Part shown: positions 55,656 to 63,902 of the stretch, in pieces
Position numbering within the stretch: the first letter of the stretch is position 1
Layout of the letters: every line of letters starts with the position of its first letter
From: Tatumella saanichensis
GTDB taxonomy: Bacteria; Pseudomonadota; Gammaproteobacteria; Enterobacterales; Enterobacteriaceae
Reading direction: 5' to 3'
Length of the DNA stretch: 64,000 bases
NCBI RefSeq assembly: GCF_000439375.1
Contig: NZ_ATMI01000041.1
Location: 239,619-303,618, forward strand
The notes under the pieces: model-generated
Told to the model about the DNA's origin: nothing
The model's database searches: none
What the model saw: the letters and a program-made list of their open reading frames with translations, nothing else
Program-made: the position numbers and the translations under genes

Positions 55656-56261
55656 ATGAAAAAGACAACATTACTTGCCTTACTGGCATTGTTACCTTTA
55701 TCAGAAAGTTTCGCTGGAACCTGTCTGGTAGGGCATACCGAATCAACCATCCTAAATGGTAATTCAAAGGCCTTTTCTAAAATCCAAGATCGCAGTACTT
55801 GGGAAGATTGGATTTGGCGTGGGCCTATCTTTCTGTGCCCTAAAGGTTCTGGAGGAGTGACTAGTTGTACCTATATCTGGGGCCAAACCAAAACTACTAG
55901 TTATCAATGGGGTGGCACTGTTGGCCTGAATCTGGATAAAATCCCAGTGATTGGTAGTGTATTAAGCTTGGTCAGCGTCAGTGGCAATTACAGCCATCAA
56001 CAAAGTTTCAGTACCAATTATAACTGGAACATTGCTGTCGAGCCTGGCTACTATGCGCAACCTATTCAGGTGGTGGTCCGCCGCTGGACACAGGGCAGTT
56101 ATCGGGGGGGCTACGTGCATGATGCAAGCAAAAGCTGTTCTATAACGATTGCTGGCACGCCGCAACCGAACTGGTATAACTGGGATGACTCCGTGGTCGC
56201 AGGACGCTGGACCGCGAATATCGAACAATCCCGTTACGCTAGCTACTATGTTCACAAATAA
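55656..56261 (+). CDS. Unknown exported, Trp/Tyr-rich beta protein behind pilV
   Basis: 201 residues, not recognised. Signal peptide about 1-20 (LLALLPLSESFA before GTCLVG). Four cysteines in the mature chain (GTCLV, FLCPK, TSCTY, KSCSI) suggest two disulfides. Aromatic-rich (RSTWEDWIWRGPIF; NWYNWDDSVVAGRW), with alternating polar/hydrophobic strands around a glycine/serine-rich hydrophobic hairpin (IPVIGSVLSLVSVSGNYSHQ), then VEPGYYAQPIQVVVRRW. An amphipathic hairpin flanked by Ser/Thr-rich strands is what aerolysin-type pore-formers show; this is only a resemblance. ATG 55656 follows AGGGAAA. Likely co-transcribed with the preceding gene and perhaps with pil. Confidence 0.75.
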   Translation: MKKTTLLALLALLPLSESFAGTCLVGHTESTILNGNSKAFSKIQDRSTWEDWIWRGPIFLCPKGSGGVTSCTYIWGQTKTTSYQWGGTVGLNLDKIPVIGSVLSLVSVSGNYSHQQSFSTNYNWNIAVEPGYYAQPIQVVVRRWTQGSYRGGYVHDASKSCSITIAGTPQPNWYNWDDSVVAGRWTANIEQSRYASYYVHK

Positions 56262-56278
56262 CGGAAGGTAATCTTCTG

Positions 56279-56301
56279 GCCGGAGGACAATCTCCTCCGG
56301 C
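56279..56301 (+). terminator. Hairpin ending the pilus/exported-protein region
   Basis: GCCGGAGGA-CAATC-TCCTCCGGC, a perfect 9-bp stem 17 bases after the last gene of the cluster; no T run. Confidence 0.55.
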
Positions 56302-56451
56302 TATTGGATAACAGGATCTGCCACTCAACGTAGTGCGACAGAGTTGCGATGAAAATTGCGTGCGGTCAGTGGTTAGATTGAAAAGACAATCAATCATAGG
56401 CCGTTTTTGTCCTTGCGGCAGGCCGTCAAAATAGTGCCTGCATCAGAATTG

Positions 56452-57519
56452 CTATAGTCGCTTTTGTGAATCGGCATCAAATAACATCACACGCTGATAA
56501 TCAATGATTATCGGAATACTCTCTCCGGCCGCGGCCCCAGAACGTCGCGTCGAAAACAATACAACCTCATAACCGCAAAGTTTTCCGTGGATCAGTTCAG
56601 ATAAACCGGTAGGCTCAATCAGTGTCACCTCGAGTGACAGTGAATCGGGGTGTGAGGCGTCAGCCAAGCTCATATTTTCAGGACGGATACCGTAGATAAC
56701 TTCACGGCCAACAGGCTGTGACGCGGCAGTAGGGCCCTGCGGTAAAAAAGTGCCATCGCTGAGTTTCACCCCGTTGGCGGTGGTTATGCCTGGAATGAAA
56801 TTCATCGCCGGAGAGCCGATAAAGCTGGCAACAAATTTATTGGCGGGGGTGTCATACAGCTCTAATGGTGTCCCAGCCTGTTGAATAACACCATGGTTCA
56901 ATACCACGATACGGTCTGCCAGTGTCATGGCCTCTACCTGATCATGGGTGACATAAACGATGGTGCTGTTCATTCGTTGATGCAGTTGCTTAATTTCCAC
57001 CCGCATTTTTCCACGCAGTTGGGCATCGAGATTGGATAGCGGCTCATCAAATAAAAAGACTTCAGGCTGACGGACGATCGCCCGTCCCATGGCGACACGC
57101 TGACGCTGGCCACCGGACAGTTCTTTGGGTCTTCGTTCTAGCAGATGGGTCAGGTTAAGGATCTCTGCAGCCTGACGCACTTTTCTCTCAATCTCAGCCC
57201 GCGGATACTTCTGTATTTCTAGGCTAAATCCCATATTACGCGCCACCGTCAAATGCGGGTACAACGCGTAACTTTGGAACACCATTGAGATATTACGGTC
57301 TTTAGGGGCAATATCATTCATCAGTTTTTCACCGATACGGATATCGCCGTCGCTTGCAAGCTCCAAGCCGGCGATAGTACGCAGTAATGTGGACTTACCA
57401 CAGCCGGAAGGCCCTACCAGCACGATAAATTCTCCATCTTTGATCGTCAGGTTGATGTCACGTAGTACTTCGACATTTTCGTAGCGTTTATCAATATTAA
57501 CCAGTGTAATTTCAGCCAT
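56452..57519 (-). CDS. ABC sugar importer ATPase (MalK/UgpC family)
   Basis: 355 residues. Walker [11 protein letters not shown]-loop [15 protein letters not shown], signature [14 protein letters not shown], Walker [18 protein letters not shown]-loop VYVTHDQ. The C-terminal ~115 residues (from about 240) form the TOBE/MOI regulatory domain of CUT1 carbohydrate transporters ([20 protein letters not shown]). Closest in type to UgpC/MsmK, which often energise several importers. Last gene of the operon, 5 bases behind the second permease. Confidence 0.93.
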   Translation of the reverse strand: MAEITLVNIDKRYENVEVLRDINLTIKDGEFIVLVGPSGCGKSTLLRTIAGLELASDGDIRIGEKLMNDIAPKDRNISMVFQSYALYPHLTVARNMGFSLEIQKYPRAEIERKVRQAAEILNLTHLLERRPKELSGGQRQRVAMGRAIVRQPEVFLFDEPLSNLDAQLRGKMRVEIKQLHQRMNSTIVYVTHDQVEAMTLADRIVVLNHGVIQQAGTPLELYDTPANKFVASFIGSPAMNFIPGITTANGVKLSDGTFLPQGPTAASQPVGREVIYGIRPENMSLADASHPDSLSLEVTLIEPTGLSELIHGKLCGYEVVLFSTRRSGAAAGESIPIIIDYQRVMLFDADSQKRL

Positions 57520-57524
57520 AATGT

Positions 57525-58349
57525 TTACCCCTTAACGGCACCCGCGGTGAGTCCCTGAACCATATAACGTTGAATAAAGATGAAGAACAGACAGACGGGT
57601 ATTAACGCCAATACCGCGGCCGCCATCATATCCCCCCAAGAGACCGCAAACTTTGAGACAAAACTCAGCAGCCCAACAGGAAATGTCATCACCTCGGTTT
57701 TGTTGATTAACATAAGGGCGAATAGGAGTTCACTCCAAGCGGCAGTAAAGACAAACCCCAAGGTAGCGGCCATGCCTGGTAAAGTCAGAGGGATCAACAC
57801 TCGGTAAAGGGCCTTCAGCCGGGTACAACCTTCCAGCATGGCTGACTCTTCCAGATCCTTTGGGATCGCATCGAAAAAAGACTGCATCAGGAAAGTGGCA
57901 AACGGCATATTGAAAGCGGTATAGATGAGGATAAGGCCTGGGAGGTTATTGGTTAGCCCAAGTGGTGCCATGACTCGGTAAATGGGGGCGATGATCATTA
58001 CCAGTGGAAACATTTGCGTGAACAGCAATAATGCTGATATCGCCACTTTTCCGCGGAACCTAAAACGTGAAAATGAGTAGCCTGCACCGGCGGCAATCAG
58101 GGTGGTTAGCAAAGCCGTACTGAATGACACGATCAGGCTATTGCTGAAAAAGGTGGGAAAATCGCTGTCGGTCAGTACCTTGGTAAAATGGTTGAGCGTA
58201 AATCCTGCCGGCAACAGAGTGACGCCTTTGCTGAACAGCAATTGTTCCGGCGTTAGGGCTATTTTGATGATCCAGTACAAGGGAAACAACGCAAACAGTA
58301 AATACACGCCAATGCTGAGACGATGGCCGATCAACAATAACAGTTTCAT
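57525..58349 (-). CDS. ABC sugar importer permease (MalG-like)
   Basis: 274 residues, six transmembrane helices. The coupling-helix EAA loop is [45 protein letters not shown] at the N-terminus is typical of MalG-type subunits. CUT1 family. It begins 9 bases behind the MalF-like gene. Confidence 0.92.
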   Translation of the reverse strand: MKLLLLIGHRLSIGVYLLFALFPLYWIIKIALTPEQLLFSKGVTLLPAGFTLNHFTKVLTDSDFPTFFSNSLIVSFSTALLTTLIAAGAGYSFSRFRFRGKVAISALLLFTQMFPLVMIIAPIYRVMAPLGLTNNLPGLILIYTAFNMPFATFLMQSFFDAIPKDLEESAMLEGCTRLKALYRVLIPLTLPGMAATLGFVFTAAWSELLFALMLINKTEVMTFPVGLLSFVSKFAVSWGDMMAAAVLALIPVCLFFIFIQRYMVQGLTAGAVKG

Positions 58350-58358
58350 CTCTCCTCC

Positions 58359-59282
58359 TTATTTGATCAGCTGATGACGGATACGCAGCAACACCAGTGC
58401 ATAACAGGTCATCAGTAATAGCAGGAACACGGCCATGGCTGAGGCGTAGCCAAAATCGAGCTTCTGATAAGCGGTAGTAAAAATATAACTGGACAGAATG
58501 GAGGTGGAACCCGCAGGGCCACCATCGGTCATGACCACAATCAAGTCGGCGAAATTAGCAATCCATATGGTGCGAAGCATGACAGTAATCGCAATCATTG
58601 GTGCCAGAAAAGGCAGGGTCACACGACAGAACTGCTGCCATCCACTGGCTCCGTCTATCGAGGCTGCTTCATAGAGGTCTTTCGGTATGGATTGCAGTGC
58701 TGCCAGCAGGGTGATGGCAAAAAACGGAATGCCGAACCAGACGTTAGCGATAACAGGGCCCCACATTGCCAGGTGCGGGTCTGACATAATATTGTAGGGC
58801 TGACGAAGAAAGCCGATATCGGTCAACCATTGCGGTAGCGGTCCGACAATAGGGTTCAGCAGCCACGACCAGGTCAGACCGGAGAGAAATGCCGGTACAG
58901 CCCATGGCAGAAACACCACTGCTTGAACCCAACGCCGGAAGCGGAACTCTCGGTTCAGTAACAGTGCCAACGCTAGGCCGAAAAAGAACTGTAGCAGTAA
59001 CGAGCTTACCGTCCAGTTAAGGGTATGACTGAGGGCATTGAAAAAATGACGGTCATCAAACATTTCCGCAAAGTTATCCCAGCCGATCCAGCCGCTATCC
59101 ATCGGGTCGAGTAGGTTGATATTTTGAAAAGCATAGGAAATGCCGATCATCATCGGCACAAAGATAAATAACGCAATCAATACTATCCCGGGGGAGAGAT
59201 AGAACCAGGGTTCTGCCAGTCTCAGCAAACGCGTAAAGCGTGGCCGCAGTTGGTTGGTTGGCAGTGATGTCTCAACGGTCAT
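58359..59282 (-). CDS. ABC sugar importer permease (MalF-like)
   Basis: About 307 residues, six transmembrane helices (first at about residues 30-50, WFYLSPGIVLIALFIFVPMM). EAA loop: DLYEAASIDGASGWQQFCRVTLPFLAPM. Short form without the MalF periplasmic domain. Three tandem ATG codons lie at 59288-59282, and a fourth at 59300; GGAG spacing fits 59282 or 59285 best. Sits 22 bases behind the binding-protein gene. Confidence 0.9.
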   Translation of the reverse strand: MTVETSLPTNQLRPRFTRLLRLAEPWFYLSPGIVLIALFIFVPMMIGISYAFQNINLLDPMDSGWIGWDNFAEMFDDRHFFNALSHTLNWTVSSLLLQFFFGLALALLLNREFRFRRWVQAVVFLPWAVPAFLSGLTWSWLLNPIVGPLPQWLTDIGFLRQPYNIMSDPHLAMWGPVIANVWFGIPFFAITLLAALQSIPKDLYEAASIDGASGWQQFCRVTLPFLAPMIAITVMLRTIWIANFADLIVVMTDGGPAGSTSILSSYIFTTAYQKLDFGYASAMAVFLLLLMTCYALVLLRIRHQLIK

Positions 59283-59304
59283 CATCATTCTCCACGTCAT
59301 GGTT

Positions 59305-60576
59305 TCACTGAGCAGCCATCCAGGCCTTCTGCGCTTTGGTTAGGTATTTTGCCCAGTCCTGTACCATATCTTGGGTGTCGTTTTCACCAAGTAGGGTTTC
59401 CTGACTACTTTCTTTTACCATCACCGAATTGAAGTACCCCCAGTTTTTCAGGTAAGTCGGCATGATAAGCGGGATATAATTCGGATCATTCAGCTCTTTA
59501 AACCAGCCATCAAACTGCGGAGCCTGATAGAAAGGATCCTGTTCTGCACCTTTATAAACCGGTAATGTGCCGACAAATTTTGACCATGTCAGGTTATTGG
59601 TTTTATTGCTCAGGAAACTGATTAACGACCAGGCGAGCGGCTTCTGTTTGCTTTGTTTCATTATCGACCAACCGGTGTAACCAATGGTCGGGTAGGCTTT
59701 TCCTGAAGGACCTTTAGGCATCGGGGCCACCGCAAATTCATCGGCAGGCATGCTGTTTTTAATGGCAATCAGTGCATCGGGATCTTGATCGAGCATGGCA
59801 CATTTTCCGGAATAGAAACCGGAGACAATTTCGTTAAAGCCCCAGTTAACACTGTCTTTGGAAGCGCCGCCTTGTTGATAGATATCGGTTAACATCTGCG
59901 CACCTTTAATGGCTCCAGGCTGGTTCAGAGTGCTGTTACCCTGTTTGTCAAAGAAAGCTGCGGAACCGTTCATGGTAGCCATAAACATCATCCAAGCATT
60001 GGTACCGCCGACACCGCCGCGCAGACAGTAGCCACTGATGCCATTACCCAGTTGGCTAATACGTTTGGCATCACTGGCGAATTCGTCCAGCGTAGCCGGT
60101 GGATGATCTAGGCCCGCTTGACTGAACAGTTTTTTATTCCAGAACAGAGCGCGCAGATAAAAACCGTAAGGGATCATGGTGGCTTTACCATTCGCCGCCC
60201 TCGCCATTGCCAGCGTTTTATCGGTAAGCTGAGTGGTACCATCCCAGTTTTTTAGGTAGGGCTCCAAATCTTCCAGCATATTGTTGCCGGCGTAGAGTCC
60301 CTGCCATGTGTCTGGCATTTCGACAACATCCGGAATTTGTCCGCTTTGGATCATCGTGGCCAATTTTTCGAAGGCTTGGCCCCAGGGCAATGAGATCAGT
60401 TCTATATCCGTCCCCGGATGCTGTTGTTTATAGGTATCCAACATTTTCTGCAGCAGCGCCGTGCGCGGCGGGCTGGTGATAACTTCAACCAGGGTAAGTT
60501 TTGCGGCCATAGTGCTGAATACCGAACCTAATCCGACAGTGAATACCAGGGTTTTGAGCAGTAAACGTGTTGTCAT
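59305..60576 (-). CDS. ABC importer solute-binding protein (family 1)
   Basis: 423 residues. Signal peptide about 1-24 (LGSVFSTMAA before KLTLVEV). Bacterial extracellular solute-binding protein family 1, CUT1 type: TYKQQHPGTDIELISLPWGQAFEKLATMIQSGQIPDVVEM, LRALFWNKKLFSQAGLDHPPATLDEF, FYSGKCAML, GYTGWSIMKQSKQKPLAWSLISFLSN. The tryptophan/tyrosine-rich cleft indicates a sugar-like ligand; identity unknown. Its ATG shares an A with the stop codon of the upstream PLP-enzyme gene (TAATG), so the two are translationally coupled. Confidence 0.92.
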   Translation of the reverse strand: MTTRLLLKTLVFTVGLGSVFSTMAAKLTLVEVITSPPRTALLQKMLDTYKQQHPGTDIELISLPWGQAFEKLATMIQSGQIPDVVEMPDTWQGLYAGNNMLEDLEPYLKNWDGTTQLTDKTLAMARAANGKATMIPYGFYLRALFWNKKLFSQAGLDHPPATLDEFASDAKRISQLGNGISGYCLRGGVGGTNAWMMFMATMNGSAAFFDKQGNSTLNQPGAIKGAQMLTDIYQQGGASKDSVNWGFNEIVSGFYSGKCAMLDQDPDALIAIKNSMPADEFAVAPMPKGPSGKAYPTIGYTGWSIMKQSKQKPLAWSLISFLSNKTNNLTWSKFVGTLPVYKGAEQDPFYQAPQFDGWFKELNDPNYIPLIMPTYLKNWGYFNSVMVKESSQETLLGENDTQDMVQDWAKYLTKAQKAWMAAQ

Positions 60577-61763
60577 TACAGAGTCTCCTCAGGGGCGATA
60601 GGGCGGGTTGCGGCGGAAAGCGCTTGGCAGAGGTCGTTCTGCAGGTCTTCTGTTTGCTCCAGACCGACCGAGATACGGATAAGACGGGGTGGCACAGCAA
60701 AATCGACGGCGGAGTTGAATTCACTGTCCTGGTTGATCACAGAAATGGCCGGCATTACTAGGCTTTCGAAGCCGCCCCAACTGACACCCATATGAAAAAA
60801 CTGCAATGCATTGCAGAACGCCGGAATATCGATACTTTCTGCAACTTCAAAGGCAAATAGACCACTGTAACCGGTCAAAACAGACCAGCTCTCCGGTGCA
60901 AGACCGGGATGGTAGACACGGCTGACCTGCGGATGGTCACGCAAATACTCAGCCAGCAGCATACCGCTGTGGTGATGTTGCTTCATGCGCAGAGGTAGGG
61001 TACGTAGGCCCCGTATCAGTAGTGATGCTTCGTGAGCCGAGAGTTTACCGCCAAGGTAAGGGCTGATATGGCGGCTGATATTGGTAATATGTGGCTGGTC
61101 CGAGATAACCAGGCCGGCTACCACATCACTGTGCCCGCTGATATATTTCGAGGCGGAATGCACCACAATATCAATGCCACAGCGCAGAGGTTTCTGGAAC
61201 AGAGGGGATGCCCAGCTATTATCGATAATGGTTACCGCACCCGCCTTGTGCGCCAGGTCAGCCAACTGTGTCAGGTTCAGTTCACTCATTACCCAGCTGA
61301 CAGGACTTTCCAGATACAGCAGTTTTGCCCCTGGCAGAGCTGCGCGTATAGCCTCCTCATTTTCTCCGTCGATAAATTCGGTGGTTACACCGAAACGTTG
61401 ACAGAAACCACGTAGAAAACGGTAGGTATCCGGGTAGACATGATTAACACAGACCACTTTGTCGCCGGGTTGCAGCACACTCAGAATAGCATTACTGATT
61501 GCTGCCATACCGCTGCTAAAGGCGAGACAGGCTTCTCCGCCCTCCAAGGCGGCAACCTTTTCTTGCAAAGCTCTGACGGTTGGGTTATCCACTCGTGAAT
61601 AGAGTGGCTGGGTGCTTTCGCCTCGAAACCGGGCGATCATGCTGTCATAGTCGGTAAAGGTAAATAATGACGACTGGTAAATCGGCGGTGTAACGGCGCC
61701 ATTTTCGTGGCGCGGGTCATGGGTAAGCAGTGTTTGCGGTGACTCTGGTTTATCGTTTTGCAT
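60576..61763 (-). CDS. PLP-dependent Cys/Met-metabolism lyase (cystathionine beta-lyase-like)
   Basis: 395 residues, fold type I, Cys/Met metabolism family. LYSRVDNPTVRALQEKVAALEGGEACLAFSSGMAAISNAI, IDNSWASPLFQKPLRCGIDIVVHSASKYISGHSDVVAG (PLP lysine in SASKY, about residue 205), LRTLPLRMKQHHHSGMLLAEYL and SWGGFESLV. The last block (WGGFESL) favours a MetC-like beta-lyase over cystathionine gamma-synthase. Predicted to cleave a C-S bond in a cysteine conjugate, releasing pyruvate, ammonia and a thiol. It is embedded in a sugar-importer operon, overlapping the regulator upstream by 14 bases and touching the binding-protein gene downstream. No metC/metB context is nearby. Confidence 0.9.
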   Translation of the reverse strand: MQNDKPESPQTLLTHDPRHENGAVTPPIYQSSLFTFTDYDSMIARFRGESTQPLYSRVDNPTVRALQEKVAALEGGEACLAFSSGMAAISNAILSVLQPGDKVVCVNHVYPDTYRFLRGFCQRFGVTTEFIDGENEEAIRAALPGAKLLYLESPVSWVMSELNLTQLADLAHKAGAVTIIDNSWASPLFQKPLRCGIDIVVHSASKYISGHSDVVAGLVISDQPHITNISRHISPYLGGKLSAHEASLLIRGLRTLPLRMKQHHHSGMLLAEYLRDHPQVSRVYHPGLAPESWSVLTGYSGLFAFEVAESIDIPAFCNALQFFHMGVSWGGFESLVMPAISVINQDSEFNSAVDFAVPPRLIRISVGLEQTEDLQNDLCQALSAATRPIAPEETL

Positions 61764-62460
61764 TGATCACATCCTTCATATCGCGTTCAGTAATATCGAG
61801 AATTTGATGGCAAATTTCGCGTGCAGAAACGCTGTCGCGCTGACGTATAGCATTGAAAAGATCACGATGTAGGCTGAAAGAATCAGCAAACAAGGCCTGC
61901 TCAGGGGGGGATTCAAAGAAAGCGTGCATGCTGTCATAGATACCATTCAGCATCTGTAACAGAAGAGGGTTACCTGATGCCTGATAAATGCTGGTATGAA
62001 AAGCCCAGTCCTCAGCACCGGCGGAACCTATTGCAAGATGCACCCGTTCCATTTCATTTAGACGTTGCTCAATTTCCAGTAAGTCTGCAGTGCTAGCTCG
62101 CAGCGCGGCCAGCGCACAGGATTCGGATTCAATGATCCGACGGACTTCAAGGGCGTGCAGCATATTAGCGGAGTCATTTTTGAATCGCAGTGACAGAAAG
62201 CTGTCACTGGTACTGACGTCGATCAGCAGAAAAGTCCCGCTGCCTTTTTTACGGGCAATGATCCCCAGGGCTTCCCAACGTTTTAATGCCTCGCGGACGG
62301 TATTTCGACTGACGCCAAGCTTCTCGGCGAGTTCACGCTCAGGGGGCAGCCGACTGCCAGTTTGCGCACCTGAGTGCGCCATAAATCGGGTCAGCGCATC
62401 CAGGATCAGCGTATCACTGCGCGGCGCGATGATTGGGTGAAGCTGGCTATCTATTTCCAT
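61750..62460 (-). CDS. GntR-family regulator, FadR subfamily
   Basis: 236 residues from the chosen start. N-terminal winged helix: GSRLPPERELAEKLGVSRNTVREALKRWEALGIIARKKGSGTFL. C-terminal FCD domain, all alpha, with metal/ligand-type residues EDWAFHTSIYQASGNPLL and the later SFSLHRDLFNAIRQRD. First gene of the importer operon and most likely its local ligand-responsive repressor. ATG 62460 has GAGG six bases upstream; the frame is open 15 codons further, but that extension would run across the likely operator. Confidence 0.92.
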   Translation of the reverse strand: MEIDSQLHPIIAPRSDTLILDALTRFMAHSGAQTGSRLPPERELAEKLGVSRNTVREALKRWEALGIIARKKGSGTFLLIDVSTSDSFLSLRFKNDSANMLHALEVRRIIESESCALAALRASTADLLEIEQRLNEMERVHLAIGSAGAEDWAFHTSIYQASGNPLLLQMLNGIYDSMHAFFESPPEQALFADSFSLHRDLFNAIRQRDSVSAREICHQILDITERDMKDVINAKR

Positions 62461-62469
62461 CACACACCT

Positions 62470-62496
62470 CAATTGGTCCAACATTACTACCAATTG
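62470..62496. promoter_or_regulatory. Perfect inverted repeat, probable operator of the GntR/importer operon
   Basis: CAATTGGT (62470-62477) and ACCAATTG (62489-62496) are exact inverted repeats around an 11-base spacer, 10 bases upstream of the regulator start codon. GntR/FadR-type operators commonly have GGT...ACC arms, and the site is where an autorepressor would act. Confidence 0.65.
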
Positions 62497-62771
62497 ATTA
62501 AGCAAAGGCTATGCCAGATCGTTAAAACCAGTGTGAACTAAGCGTTGTAAGATATTGATAAGTAAAAGCTATGAGTATTAATGGTGCGAGGTGCACTTCT
62601 GGGATGCTTTTCTGGACACAGCCTGCAACGTGGGAGAGAAGAGACGAGTGATGAGGGCCTGTGATTTGGCTGAGGAGTGTGACCGAAGTTGATCAGTATG
62701 ACTGGCGGAATGAGAGGGATAGTTTGGCGCAAGACGACAAGCAGCCTCCTGAGAGCGGAGGCTGCAATGTT
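62497..62771. other. Intergenic region between the regulator and xthA
   Basis: No gene seen. It holds the upstream side of the GntR operon and, at 62741-62765, the hairpin GCAGCCTCC-TGAGAGC-GGAGGCTGC, which starts 7 bases after the xthA stop codon and may end its transcript (minus strand, weak T tract). Confidence 0.5.
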
Positions 62772-63578
62772 TTAGAAAGTGAACTCAGCCCAGCAGGGTG
62801 CGTGATCAGAGGGTTTCTCCATGCCACGTAGGTCATAGTCAATGCCGGTAGCGGTACAGCGGCGAGCTAAAGCTTCGGTCGCTAGGAGTAAATCAATACG
62901 TAATCCCCGGTTATCGTTGAAGCCTTTGGAACGATAATCAAACCAAGAGAATCGGTCGGTAGTCTGTGGGTTCTGTGCGCGCCAAGTATCCGTCAGTCCC
63001 CAGTCAAGTAAGCGATCCATCCATTCACGTTCTTCCGGTAAAAATGAACATTTACCGGTACGCAGCCAGCGCTTGCGGTTATCTTCACCGATACCAATAT
63101 CACTGTCAGTGCAACTGATATTCATATCACCCATGATCAGCACCGGCTGTTGCGGCGATAAGCGCTGTTCTAAGTGATCCTGCAGGTCACGGTAGAATTT
63201 TTCTTTGGCTGGGAATTTGCTGGGATGCTCTCGGCTCTCACCCTGCGGGAAATAGCCGTTAATCACGGTGATATTACCGATTGGAGAGGGGATCTCCGCC
63301 ATAATAATCCGGCGCTGCGCATCTTCTTCATCGGTAATGAATCCGCGTTGCACACTGATGGGTTCCATTTTGGTCATCAGCGCGACGCCATAGTGTCCTT
63401 TCTGACCGTGGAAGAATACGTGATAGCCCAGTTTCTGAACGTCCTCCAGCGGGAACATATCGTCATGCACTTTAGTCTCCTGCAAGCCGATAATATCCGG
63501 TTGATGCTGGTTCACCAAAGCTTCCAACTGATGGGGGCGGGCACGTAGTCCATTGATGTTGAAGGATACAAATTTCAT
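62772..63578 (-). CDS. xthA: Exonuclease III / AP endonuclease XthA
   Basis: Main abasic-site endonuclease and 3'-5' exonuclease of base-excision repair. 268 residues, exactly the E. coli length. [14 protein letters not shown], the metal-binding glutamate in [16 protein letters not shown], and the end motif KPSDHAP are all present; RIDLLLA precedes. ATG 63578 gives the conserved start; the frame is open to 63647 but the extra 23 residues lack homology. Ribosome site weak. Confidence 0.97.
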   Translation of the reverse strand: MKFVSFNINGLRARPHQLEALVNQHQPDIIGLQETKVHDDMFPLEDVQKLGYHVFFHGQKGHYGVALMTKMEPISVQRGFITDEEDAQRRIIMAEIPSPIGNITVINGYFPQGESREHPSKFPAKEKFYRDLQDHLEQRLSPQQPVLIMGDMNISCTDSDIGIGEDNRKRWLRTGKCSFLPEEREWMDRLLDWGLTDTWRAQNPQTTDRFSWFDYRSKGFNDNRGLRIDLLLATEALARRCTATGIDYDLRGMEKPSDHAPCWAEFTF

Positions 63579-63737
63579 GTGATAACCACTGTCAGAGAAT
63601 TTACACGCGATGGTAGCGATTTTTTGCCTGCCTGTCACCGTAGCCATCAGTACCCATTAGGTTATGACGATGCAAAAAGACGAGGGAACAGGGATTGGCA
63701 GGATAATCGCTACCTGTCAGTTAAAGACGAGTGCGAC

Positions 63738-63902
63738 TGAAGTGTCATTTGAAATGGTGGTGGGAGAAGGATGATTCGCCTGGCGGCTCACCCTACGGGC
63801 CGTGCTGACGCACGTTGCCTCACGGTGTTCGGCTCGAACCTTAGTCGAAGGTTCTCGTCCTTCTCCGTGGAGAATATACTTTATTGGGAATAAATTTTCG
63901 GA
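63738..63902 (-). repeat. Structured tRNA-tail repeat, unit 1 (RtT-like)
   Basis: One 165-bp unit of a tandem repeat. On the minus strand it ends in CCCACCACCA, identical to the 3' acceptor end plus CCA of a tRNA such as tRNA-Tyr. Inside lie GGAGAAGGA / TCCTTCTCC (63763-63771 with 63858-63866), GAACCTT-AGTCG-AAGGTTC (63836-63854) and CGTGC-TGAC-GCACG (63801-63814), so the transcript would fold strongly. In E. coli, 178-bp repeats each carrying the tRNA-Tyr 3' end lie behind tyrT. The frame coding for SPTTISN-type peptides here is an accident of the repeat. Confidence 0.72.

Noticed and set aside
63755..63866. A complete tRNA at the window end.
   Set aside because: The 9-bp outer stem and CCA end look tRNA-like, but the body is about 104 bases, lacks a D arm and anticodon arm, and fits a repeat carrying only the tRNA 3' tail.
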